Part shown: in pieces, positions 43,102 through 53,621 of the stretch
Position numbering within the stretch: position 1 is the first letter of the stretch
How the letters are laid out: the number at the start of each line of letters is the position of its first letter
NCBI RefSeq assembly: GCF_009727055.1
Contig: NC_052350.1
Coordinates: forward strand, 28,321,186-28,385,185
Source of the DNA: Benincasa hispida
Taxonomy: Eukaryota; Streptophyta; Magnoliopsida; Cucurbitales; Cucurbitaceae
DNA length: 64,000 nucleotides
Direction: 5' to 3'
Notes under the pieces: model-generated
Databases searched by the model: none
The model's input: the letters and a program-made list of their open reading frames with translations, nothing else
Told to the model about the DNA's origin: nothing
Made by a program: the position numbers and the translations under genes

Positions 43102-43927
43102 GACGTAAAGGTAGTTTACGTTACTTTAGGATTTGGGGATGCCTGACACACATGTTGGTGCAAAATCCTAAAAAATTGGAACGTCGTTCAAAACTATGCC
43201 TATTTGTAGGTTATCCAAAAGAAACAAAAGGTGGTCTATTTATGATCCTCAAGAGAATAAGGTATTTGTATCGACAAATGCCACATTCTTAGAGGAAAAA
43301 CACATAAGAAGTCATTAACCTCGCAGTAGACTAGTATTGAATGAAATTTCCAAAAACGCTACAGATAGAGCTAGTTCATCTACTAAAGTAGTAGATAAAA
43401 CTAGTATATCTTGTCAGTCACATCCTTCTCAAGAGTTGAGAATGCCTCGACATAGTGGGAGGGTTGTTTATCAACCTGACGGTTACTTGGGTTTAAAATA
43501 AACACAAGTTGTCATACCTGATGACGGCATAGAGGATCCATCGACCTATAAACAGGCGACAAAAGAAGTGGACCGTGATCAGTGGGTCAAAGCCATGGAC
43601 CTCGAAATGGAGTCTATGTACTTCAATTCTGTCTGAAAACTTGTAGATCAACCAAATGATGTAAAACCAATTGGTTGTAAGTGGATCTATAAGAGAAAAC
43701 GAGACCAAGCCGATAAAGTACAGACTTTTAAGGCTCGACTTGTGGCAAAGGGTTATACTTAGAGAGAGGGAGTGGACTATGAAGAAACTCTCTCGCCCGT
43801 TGCCATGCTTAAGTCGATTAGAATACTCTTATCCATTGCCACCTTTTATGACTATGAAATTTGGCAGATAGATGTCAAGACAACCTTTCTAAACAACGAT
43901 CTTGAGGAGAGTATCTATATGGCTCAA
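43102..43927 (+). pseudogene. Copia integrase end and RT N-terminal half
   Basis: Continues from 37747: 'FRIWGCLTHMLVQNPKKLE', 'SKLCLFVGYPKET', 'ENKVFVSTNATFLEE' and the linker 'RMPRHSGRVVYQPD', then RT 'YKQATKEVDRDQWVKAMDLEMESMYFNSV', 'PIGCKWIYKRKRDQADKVQTFKARLVAKGYT', 'VDYEETLSPVAMLKSIRILLSIA' and 'IWQIDVKTTFLNNDLEESIYMAQ'. The first palm aspartate (Q-I-D-V-K) is present. Stops occur near 43310, 43500, 43637 and 43762. The frame is cut after 'MAQ' by the composite insertion and resumes at 55266. Confidence 0.9.
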
Positions 43928-44392
43928 TGTAACGCTGAATTTATTGTGTGCGTCTTTAAATAAGCATGTGGACAAATATGAATGTGAATCAACCCTTACA
44001 GCAACACTTACAATCCAGGTTGGCGGAATCACCCTAACTTCGGTTGGGAAGGGAATCATAACCAAGGGAGCCAGAGTAACCATCAGAACAACAATTCTGG
44101 GAATCGAGGAAATCCTCCACCTTTTCACCAGAATCAGAATCAGAGTCATCAAAGGCAACCGTATAACCAACCATCCTCATCGAACACCTCTGTGAATTCG
44201 TCATCATTGGAGTCCCTGCTGAAACAGTATATTGAGAAAAACGATGTTGTCATGCAATCGCAGGCATCTTCAATAAGGAACTTGGAGATCCAAGTCGGGC
44301 AATTGGCAGCCGGGCTTCGCAACAAAACACCGGGAACGCTGCCAAGTAGCTTAGAAGCCCCGAGATCTCATGGGAAGGAACAATGTCCTTGA
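43928..44392 (+). pseudogene. Athila/Tat gag C-terminal fragment (E2, plus)
   Basis: Plus strand. In shifting frames it encodes 'NPGWRNHPNF'-type residues (about 43995-44050), an asparagine/glutamine-rich stretch, then (44180-44392) 'SSSLESLLKQYIEKNDVVMQSQASSIRNLEIQVGQLAAGLRNKTPGTLPSSLEAPRSHGKE', the coiled-coil C-terminus of Athila-type gag, ending in a stop. This supplies the gag portion that E1 and E3 have lost, so it derives from a more complete relative. There is no zinc knuckle upstream because the insert starts inside gag. Confidence 0.8.
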
Positions 44393-46083
44393 TGACATTG
44401 CGCAGGAAAGCTTGACCGCCTGCAGAGGTGTGGATTGCGGTAATCGTGAGAAAATTGTCTTTCAATCCGCATCTCTAAAATCTATTTTAATTGCTTTCTT
44501 TTTATTGCTTTCTGCATTGTGTTATTTATTGATTTCTAGAATTAGCCTTTATTGATTTATGAATTTACGTTCAATTTAATTCAATTGCGTTATTTTCATG
44601 TCTTGTTCAATTTCCTTACCTTTCTGTATTAGTTGCGTTGTTCTTAAATTTTTTGTGAATGACTGATGTAAAAGGAAAATGAATATCGCAAACTCCTAGC
44701 GACTTGCATTGTTAATGAATTAAAAATAATAATAAACATCCAGTATGCATTGCGATGATGGGTGCATCTTGCGCTGACAAGATACACTTTGCATCCATCT
44801 TACACAAATGCATTCCGCTGCTTATGTCTAAGAAAACCCCTATTGCTCTAGCTGGACCGGGAGAACTGATTCTTCTCGAATTGACACGGGGTGTGTTGCG
44901 TGCGTATGTGTTCTGCGCCCGTCCTTAGCGAAAATGCACTATGTCGAGGTAGTGTTGTGCCAGTAGAAACACCGTGCGCCCATCCTTCAGAAATGCGTTG
45001 AATTGAGGGGAGTGTTACGCTGTCATATACATTGTTGCCTGTCCTCTGCAAATATGCATTTGCGTTAATGAAGGCATTGCGTTAATCTTCAACCTTGCGC
45101 CCATCCAAATAAAACACAAAAGATAAATTCTTTTTGCAAAAAGAGTAGCCCAATCGTTTAGGCTTCCAAGGAAATGATGACTTAGCAGATGAAAGGACGT
45201 TCTTTTTTGCTAATTCATAAATGTGAGGAGTGCGGCAGCAAGCATTTTGAGTATCTCGAAGCCTGCCATGCAGAATCTGCGTTGGGCCCATCAAGGCCCA
45301 ACCTATAAATTCCCTCATGAGCTTTAGCGATCAAGGCAATTACAACCGCATGCGGTAATAAAAAACAACACCGCATGCGGCGATAAATCGAAGATGTGAA
45401 GAGCAACGCATTTTGCGGATGATTCTAACAAGTTACAACTTTTAGTTGTGCATTTCTGACGGATTAATTGCATAACAGAAAGGAATTTTCCATTCCGCCA
45501 TTTCAAGAACTACCATAATTAGATAGTGGGGACCACAAATTCAAAGAGCCAGGGTCTCGCCTATAAATAGCTTCTTCAAATTCGCTAAAAGATATACATG
45601 ATATACTAAGACTGATATACTCAAACGGGGGGAGAGAGAGAGAGGCTGGTCTGAAGCGACTACAAAGTAAATCCGGGAGAACTCCGAGCAGAGAATTCTT
45701 CCAATTCCCGAAGCTGAAGCTCTATGCGAGGGTCAATTCTACCGGGAAAGCAAGCTTGAGAGAGAAGCTTTCCTCTCCACCACTTCCATACACTGGTAAA
45801 CACAAATCTCCGATCGAAATCTGTGTCAAGACGTTGACACTTTTTCTGTATTTGTTTCTATTCTCTAACTCATCTTCTGTATTCATCTTCTTTAATCCTT
45901 CATTCACAAACATGTATCAAACACTTAATTTTAGAATTAAATGTTATCATCGTTACCATTATCATCTTTTTGTCTCTTTCCATACTTTTATCATCCATTT
46001 TCTCCATGATGCGTTCTTAATCCTCAGGGTAAAAAGTAAGAATTAAACGAGTGAGTTAATCGGTGTTAAGGAATCAATAAAAT
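44393..46083 (+). repeat. E2 post-gag region and LTR fragment (plus)
   Basis: 44395-44540 matches the minus strand of 41420-41220 (E1), and 44800-45110 carries the 60-bp repeat array. From about 45290 the sequence matches the U3/R part of this family's LTR in plus orientation, with a TATA box at 45561. It breaks off near 46083, where a minus-strand LTR begins. Non-coding. Confidence 0.75.
45561..45570 (+). promoter_or_regulatory. TATA box in the E2 LTR fragment
   Basis: CTATAAATAG in plus orientation, in the same LTR context as the boxes at 47371 and 54848 on the minus strand. Confidence 0.6.
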
Positions 46084-47929
46084 TATTGACTTGGAAAGAT
46101 GAAGATGGAGTTGGATGCTGTGTTATGCTTATTAACACTTTATGCGATACTACTTCTAGATGTATGCATTATTAATCAAATGCTTGTAGTATGCTATGCG
46201 TTGTCACAAGTTTCCTTGTGCTGAAACCAAGTATAATTCCAATGCAAGTTTCTCAGAGTAATCCGAGGTCAAACACAGGGATTGTTGTCATTAATGTGTT
46301 ACATTTGTGATATATACGACCGGTGTTTTTACAATTAATAAAGAGTATGTTTGTACAGGAAATTAAATTTCGGTAAAGTAAAATTGTGCAGATAAACTAA
46401 AGTTGTGTTAATAAAATAAAGTGCGATAAAAATAAACCTAAGCTAACGTGATGCAAGATACAAGATACATGATATACATGATGCTGAGTTCGAGACTGAC
46501 TGTGAAGTTTATACAAAGGATCGTGGTATACGATGGCAAGGCTTTATGGATGAATCAGAAGGAGAAAGAATAATTAGTACAAACATCGCAAGTTTGTTAA
46601 TTGCCTTAAAGATACAACTAAGGTTCCGTTTTCCCTTGGCGTACACCTCTCGATGATCGGTCGTGTTCCCATATCTCTATGGTGAAACAGGGATGAACGT
46701 GGTGAACGCAAGGTTGCTTCCATCTCTGGAAGTACTTCTCGCTTTAGTGAACGCATTCTTCCAACCCTTTTTCGATAGGCGGAATGGCATTTTCCTTTCT
46801 GCTCTCACAGGTGAAGATGCCATCTAGCATGCTTTGACTAAACTTAATTATTTCCTTAACCCAATTAATTTACTTGCTCAATTATTTCTAATTATCCAAG
46901 GGATTAAGAAAACATCGTGGAGAAAGTGAAATATGGATTAACGGAAATAGGCAAAGAGATGGAGATGGAAATGATCATAACATTTAATTATAGAATTAAG
47001 CGTCTGATACATGGTGTGAATGATAGAGATTAAGAAGATGAATACAATTGATGATAAAGAGAGAGAAAAAAATACAGAAGAGTGTCAACGTCTTGACACA
47101 GATTTGGATGGTGGATTTGTTTGCCGGCCTGTGGAGTGGATGAAGAGAAGAGCTTCCCTCTCAGGCTTGCTCGTCCGGTAGAAATGACCTTCATACAGAG
47201 CTTCAACAGCGGGGATCGAAAGGATTCTTTTCTTGAAGACTCACCGCTCGGCCTTGTCTCTTACTTCTTCCCGGATCTACTCTGATTAGTCGCTCAAACA
47301 GTCTCTCTCTCAGATCAGTATATACACTTTTCTCTGTATTCAAGCATATTTTCTCAGTTGAATGGCCGAGCTATTTATAGGCTCAACTTTGACTCTCTGT
47401 ATTGTGGTCCCCACTTTATTGTTAAGGCAGTTCCTGAAATGGTGGAGTGAATATTTCTTCTATTACGCAATCAATCCCGTCAGAAATGCACAACGGTCAG
47501 CTGTACACGCATAGAATCCTCCGCAATTGTGTTGCTCTTTCACATCTTCGATCGTTTGCCCACATGCGGTGTTGTTTTTTATTACCACATGTGGTTGAGA
47601 TTGCGTTGATCACTTAGCTCTTGATTGATTGTCGCATGCGCCGTCATTGCTTTGAACGTCTATTCATTCCTAAATGATTGGCCAATGCAACGTAGATGCG
47701 TTGTTCAGATTATCTTGAGCCTTGAACGCATGCGGTGAGTTGATTTCCTGCAAAACAGACTTGATATATTCTTTTCTACCATCGCAATGGTGTCAGTGGG
47801 TGTATTGACAACAATTATAATTCTCGCATTTCTTAGCCAATTTCCATACAATTGACGCAACTTTCCTTTCTTTTGGTTGCAATATCTAAATAAAACAGTA
47901 TAAATAACTTGTATTTCTACAAGTTATCA
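46084..47929 (-). repeat. 3' LTR of element E3 (LTR A)
   Basis: About 1846 bp; the minus strand starts TGATAACTTGTAG. It has a TATA box at 47371-47380. From 46147 to 47172 it appears identical to 53622-54647, then differs from it at many sites. Confidence 0.8.
47371..47380 (-). promoter_or_regulatory. TATA box in E3 LTR A
   Basis: The minus strand reads CTATAAATAG. The equivalent in LTR B is at 54848-54857. Confidence 0.6.
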
Positions 47930-49446
47930 CACCCCCAAATTTAGATATATGCTTGTCCTCAAGCATATCTTCTACCAAGGCAATATTGCTCAATTCCTAT
48001 CCTAAATTTTGCATCGATTGGTTGCTCCGAAAGCTCTACCTAGGCACATTACTTAACATCGCAATTCTTTCCATCCTTGATAATTCCTAACAAAGCCCTA
48101 CTTTATTCTTCTATACTACAAATTTTTGCTAAAAAATGCTTTTCTAGTTTTAAAAAGAATGTTTACCTCTTCTTGTCAAAATAACTTGATGCGTCTGGAT
48201 GTGGTGGTCAAACTTTGCGTCATTTATTAGAGACTGTTGATCATGGTTACACCATTCGTTTTGGCTTGTTCCCACGGGTGTCATGCGAATATCCAACTAC
48301 GGTTGTGTGCTAATCTCAACTTTAACTTTTGATTTCAAAGGAGTTGTCTCTTGTTTCTTTTATTTTTCTTTCTCATTTTTCTCTTTTCATATTGCGTTGT
48401 TCCTGGAAACTCACCTTTGTTTTGGCTTGCTCCCATGGGTGTCATGCGAACATCCAACTATGAGTAGGCTCCTTTCACAAATTAACTCTTATCAAGTTGG
48501 GATTGTTTTTGGAGTTTCCCTTGCGCTGACATTGGAGTTTATATGAAAATTTATTATTTTTTTAATTTTTTTATTTTTTTCAGAGATAATGAACGCATTT
48601 TTCTTAATGACCGCATCACTTGACACTCGATTTCATCTGCTTAGACCTTCCCCACCCCCAAATTTAGAGATGCGCAAGATCCTCATTGCGTTGTTTGGAC
48701 AGAATAGACAAACACTTAGACAAAATTTCAAAAAGAAGGTTTGAGCAGAGTTTTGAAGGATAAAAGGTAAAGTATTGCTATAGCCACAAATTAACTAAGT
48801 GTTAGTTAGAAAATACAAAGTGTGGGAAATGTTACTAAGTGTATGCATATTATACATCATGGCAGTGCAATGAATAACGCAAAGTAAAAGATCAAGAATA
48901 TCGCAAATAATGACAAAGGATGATAAAGAAGAGGCTAAGGCATATGGATAGAATTGTTACTTAGTTGTATTGAAAATGAACTAAGTATATAAGGAATTAC
49001 AATTAACGCAATACAAAATTTTTTGCATGTACAAAGAATCAAAGAATTGGCTTTTATACATAGAAAAATAATAAATGAAGTTATAAATAAAAGAATGACC
49101 GCAATAAAAAATTGTAAAGTTATCGAGGAGGAGGAGGTTCTGGTGGAGGATTTTGATGAGGTACGCGAGGAGCTTCCTCGAAGTGTAGATGCTGCTGAAG
49201 ATATGGAGGCACCATGGGACCATGAAGATACGCTGTCAAGAAGTTGAAGTACTCATGGTTGCACTCCGCTAGTTGCCTTTGGTTTAGGTGGATCGTATAG
49301 ATGTTGCGTTGAATATTGATCATCACCTGCCTTGTCATGGCGACATTGCGTTGTAAATCTCCTACTTGCTCGTGTACTGCATCTATTCTCTGGCAGAAGA
49401 AGGCCTGTTGTTGGGAGAAGAGTTCTTGTTGTTAGGCAAGAAGGGT
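47930..49446 (-). other. E3 interior, 3' non-coding part
   Basis: No gene. The polypurine tract is at 47930-47942. Text parallels E1 at 39551-40560. A short frame at 48283-48546 lacks recognisable content. Towards 49100-49446 the minus strand becomes proline-rich coding-like sequence, probably the decayed 3' end of the transposon-protein gene. Confidence 0.55.
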
Positions 49447-51908
49447 TCACATATCTGCTAGTGCAACAGCTAAGGAGGCAATGGTAGGTTGTGCCTGTGA
49501 TGTTTCGCCATTGACGTTTTGGGGTTGGGCAGAAGTGCCTTCACCCAAATTGCATGGGTCATGAACATGCGATGGTGGAAGGGGAAGTTGCGGTGGTGGA
49601 AGGGGAAGTTGCGGTGATGATGCTAAAGGTGAGGATGGAGCTACTAGATATGCGGTTGGAGAATCAGGGGCAAGGAGAAGGTTGGTGAAATGCTCGGGAA
49701 GGGAAGAAGAAGGTTGTGCGGGAGGGCTTGGAGGGCGAATCATCAAAGGCAAAGGGTCCAAGGGTTCTGATTCTTGCACTGGTGAGTCTTGGACTTTCCC
49801 TTTTCCTTTGTCATCTTTGTGTTGTTTCTTTGGCTTGGGTTGTTGCGGTGCATTTAAATCAATGACGGGCCTCTTCAATGGGAGCTCGGGGCAGTGTGGG
49901 GAATCTTTGAGGAGCAACCTCAAAATCTTGACGTTTATGAGGCCATGAACTTCAGGCATGGGTTCTTTCTCAATGCCACACCCACTGATAGGCATAAACT
50001 TGAGACAGTCTATGGGAAGAAATACTGACCTCTTATTGCCCCATAAAACCTCGAATTTATTTTGCGATCAACTGGCCCACATCGATTGGAATGCCGTGTA
50101 ATGCAATATGCAGCCATGACTCAATCCCTCAAATTTTTTTTTTTCATGGGAAGTCGGGATGAGTCGCCATTTTACCAAATATACCCAAAGCCGCGCCTCG
50201 GGAAACAGTGTCTTGGACGCCAGAGTTTTGATGCCTTTTATTGAAACCGTTCACTTAGTGCCCGGTTGCGTCAATGTTTGCAGCGCATCTTTCACCAGCT
50301 CTTCAGTAGAATCATCAATGATTTTATTATCCAGTGCATCTGGGTTGCTCTACATCAAGAATAATTCATTGATGTCCTTTGCGCTGAAAGACACCATTTG
50401 CCCTTTTATGGTCACCACATCCTTGGTGCCATGTAGTCGTCCGTTGTAGAAGTTTCTCACTACCTTTGGAATGACGATGGCTGGGCACTGGCAAAATATT
50501 TCCCATCCGTGCTCCAGTACAACGCTTGTAATCAGGTTTGGTAGTGGGGAAAAATCCCATCTCCATCAGCATATCATCGTTTTCTCTCTTCTTCGATAGA
50601 CGCCCCTTAGCCAACGCGGGCTCGTTACTTTCTACAACTGCTTTGCCCTTTTCTTTAGTCAATGCAAGGTAGGATTCTTGCCTTTGTTTCCTTTCCCTTG
50701 CCTTGCGTTGTTCCTTCTTCTCCCATTCAACAAGTTCTTTGCCCTTCTTCTCTCTTATGCACTGAACGTTTGCTCAGCGTTTCCTCTCCTTCTCCTCTTT
50801 CTTCTTCCTTTCTTCTTCTTTCTTTCCTCTCTCTTCTTCTTCAATTTCTTTTTCAAACTGCTCGGAGGCCAGCAAAATGCGCTATTCCTCTTCGAGCCTT
50901 TTCCTTTCTTCTTCTGTCGAAATCTCATTGTTGCAACGCACCTCCTCATCTTGTATTTTTCTTCTTCGATTACCTTCTGCGATGATGAGTTTTGCTCGCA
51001 ACATTTTCTCTTGCTTCTCTTCTTCCTCCATTCTTCTCCTCTCCTGCTCTTCGAACGCATCTATTAAAATTAGTGGGTCAATGGTTGGCCCTTGCGATGC
51101 GTTCTCCTTGCGACATCGTGTCAAGGGGGTGACTTCTACATCTTCCCCTTCATCATTCGCAACCATTTGCGGTGTTTCATGTTGAGCTAATTCTCTTAGT
51201 TGCACCGATTCCCCCTTGTCCTCCCTCACGGAGGTGGATTCTCCGTCCAGTTCTGGGCTTTCAACCCACTTTCTCCTCTCTTCCTTCTTCTTTAGGCGCC
51301 TCTCTTCCTGCCTGCATTCCTTCTTCTCATCCGTACTCCTTTCATTCTTCTTGATTGGATGGGCTTCCTCATCTTATTCAGCCCTCTTCTCTTTGATCTT
51401 CTTCTTTTTCTTCTTCTTCTCTTCATCCACTTCGAGCTGCTTCTCCACCACCGCTTCCTCCAAAGCGACCCCGATGGTTCCCTCATAAGATTCTGCATTA
51501 GTAGTTTCCTTAGGATCCAAGAGTGCTAGAATGCTTCTCCTTGATGCTTCCTCCATCTCCTCCTCCAAAGGTAGTGGTTGGTTCATAACCCCAGCTTCGG
51601 GCAGTCCTCATCCTTTCTCCAAGTTGCTGGAAATGCTCCCAAACACCTCCTTATCGTGCTGTCTCTTCTTTTTCACTTTCAAAGGAGAATGTTGGGAGTG
51701 GAGTGCTTTCTGAGCTCTGCCCCCTTTTGAACTAAAATGGTCTGACTGCTAAGGGATTTCGCCGGAGTCTTCCGGTGACTCGAGGGATGGTGTATGGCTG
51801 GGCGACGAGACGATAGCTGGCTATAAGGAATGCCGCCTCTCGCATAGAGAGTTGGGCTTTCGAGGGTGATGAGGGTGAAGAAGATGGCTGGGAAGATTGG
51901 TCTGCCAT
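49447..51908 (-). pseudogene. Coiled-coil plus putative plant transposon protein domain
   Basis: A long minus-strand gene broken by stops and shifts. It begins 'MADQSSQPSSSPSSPSKAQL' at 51908. A Glu/Lys/Arg-rich coiled-coil region (about 51590-50750) follows, with runs such as EEEERKKEE and KKKKKIKEKRAE. Then come 'KGKAVVESNEPALAKGR' and 'MEMGFFPTTKPDYKR'. From about 50490 the sequence 'VVRNFYNGRLHGTKDVVTIKGQMVSFSAKDINELF', 'LPEARLWVYL'-like 'FPEARLWVYLVKWRLIPTSHEKK' and 'LINVKILRLL' resembles the Pfam family called putative plant transposon protein. The end (49995-49447) is proline-rich with 'KRPVIDLNAP'. Function is unknown. It occupies the position of gag-pol, so it may be an element-encoded accessory gene. 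Confidence 0.65.
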
Positions 51909-52777
51909 GGATGTCGGAGTAAAAGAAAACTGGAAATTCTTTAGGGTTTTAGGAAGAGAGAAACAATCTAGTATGCAGAGTGCTTTAGGGTTTCTGTTTG
52001 CAAATGAGATCAAATGAACTCACAGATGGAGGAGATGGAATTTATAGGTTGGGCCTTGATGGGCCCAATGCGAATTTTGCGGTGGCAGGCCTCGAGCTAC
52101 TAAAAAAGCCTGCCGTTTGCACTCCTCACATTTATGAAGCATCAGAGAAGGACGTTCTTTCGTCTACTAAATCATCATTTCCTTGGAAGATGAAACGATT
52201 GGACTTCTCAGTTTGCAAAAAGAATTATCTTTAGTGTTTTATTCGAATGGGCGCAAGGTGAAGAATTAACACAATGAGTCCATCAACGCAAATGCATCTT
52301 TGCAGAGGACGGGCAACAACGCATGCATCCCCGTAACACACCCCTTAACACAATGCATTTCTGGAGGACGGGCACACAGTATTTCTACTGGTGCAACACT
52401 ACCTCAACATAGTGCATTTTTGCTAAGGACGGGCAAAGAACACATACGAGCGCAACACACCCTTCAACGCAATGCATTTGAGTTGGATGAACGCAAATTG
52501 AATCTTATTGGTACAAGATGCACCCATCATCGCAAAGCATACCGGATGTTGATTTTTTTTTTATTATTATTATTTTCATCAACGCAAGTCACACAAACAT
52601 TGCGGTAATAGTTCTATTCTTATTATACAACCATTCACCAATTTTTAAGAATAACGCATTTAAGACGGAAAAGTAAAGAATATAAAGAGAACACGGAAAT
52701 AAACGCAAGAGAATTAAATGAAGCATAAATTCATAAAGTCATAAAAATAAATTAAATGAAGCAATAAATGACAAAGT
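51909..52777 (-). other. E3 spacer with 60-bp degenerate tandem repeats
   Basis: Non-coding link between the gag relic and the transposon-protein gene. Repeats with the core 'GGACGGGC' at 52308, 52367 and 52428 (spacing 59 and 61) lie in units containing 'GCATTT' and 'ACACACCCCTTAA'. The same array occurs in E1 (about 40725-41060) and E2 (about 44800-45110). Confidence 0.7.
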
Positions 52778-53026
52778 TCATAAAGCAATGAATTCAAAAA
52801 GCAAGTAAACATAGTTCCTCATTGGAATGTTGCGGTCAGCCGCAAGAAATAAAAGATCTTGTGCTGGTCGTCCCACCCCTTGATTCATTTCGGGTGCCAC
52901 ATTATCATTGTTATTATCTGCCATGTTGGCTCTCTTTCGCCTCACTCGGTTCTGGTGTGCCCTTGCGCGAAATGTACGCTCGATCTCTGGGTCAGCCTCA
53001 AATTCTGGATCAGTTCCAGTACTCAT
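52778..53026 (-). pseudogene. Athila/Tat gag N-terminal fragment (E3)
   Basis: The minus-strand frame from 53026 reads 'MSTGTDPEFEADPEIERTFRARAHQNRVRRKRANMADNN', then 'NIPMRNYVYLLF'. D-P-E-I-E-R-T-F-R is the standard beginning of plant Athila-type gag, and 'R-N-Y' introduces the capsid part. The capsid is replaced after 'RNY' by AT-rich non-coding sequence, so only about 75 codons remain. The retained gag start next to the primer site mirrors element E1. Confidence 0.8.
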
Positions 53027-53071
53027 AAACCATCAGACTGCTCTCCGCGATAAGCAGCCAGTACAAAGAGA

Positions 53072-53621
53072 NNNNNNNNNNNNNNNNNNNNNNNNNNNNN
53101 NNNNNNNNNNNNNNNNNNNNNNNNNNNNNNNNNNNNNNNNNNNNNNNNNNNNNNNNNNNNNNNNNNNNNNNNNNNNNNNNNNNNNNNNNNNNNNNNNNNN
53201 NNNNNNNNNNNNNNNNNNNNNNNNNNNNNNNNNNNNNNNNNNNNNNNNNNNNNNNNNNNNNNNNNNNNNNNNNNNNNNNNNNNNNNNNNNNNNNNNNNNN
53301 NNNNNNNNNNNNNNNNNNNNNNNNNNNNNNNNNNNNNNNNNNNNNNNNNNNNNNNNNNNNNNNNNNNNNNNNNNNNNNNNNNNNNNNNNNNNNNNNNNNN
53401 NNNNNNNNNNNNNNNNNNNNNNNNNNNNNNNNNNNNNNNNNNNNNNNNNNNNNNNNNNNNNNNNNNNNNNNNNNNNNNNNNNNNNNNNNNNNNNNNNNNN
53501 NNNNNNNNNNNNNNNNNNNNNNNNNNNNNNNNNNNNNNNNNNNNNNNNNNNNNNNNNNNNNNNNNNNNNNNNNNNNNNNNNNNNNNNNNNNNNNNNNNNN
53601 NNNNNNNNNNNNNNNNNNNNN
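53072..53621. other. Assembly gap (550 N)
   Basis: A run of 550 undetermined bases. By analogy with E1 it should contain the end of the 5' LTR and the primer site of E3. Frames drawn through it are meaningless. Confidence 0.99.

Noticed and set aside
50662..51488. Plus-strand Ser/Phe/Leu-rich ORFs opposite the coiled-coil gene
   Set aside because: They are the mirror of Glu/Lys codons on the minus strand (TTC/CTT runs). The minus strand carries the recognisable domains.
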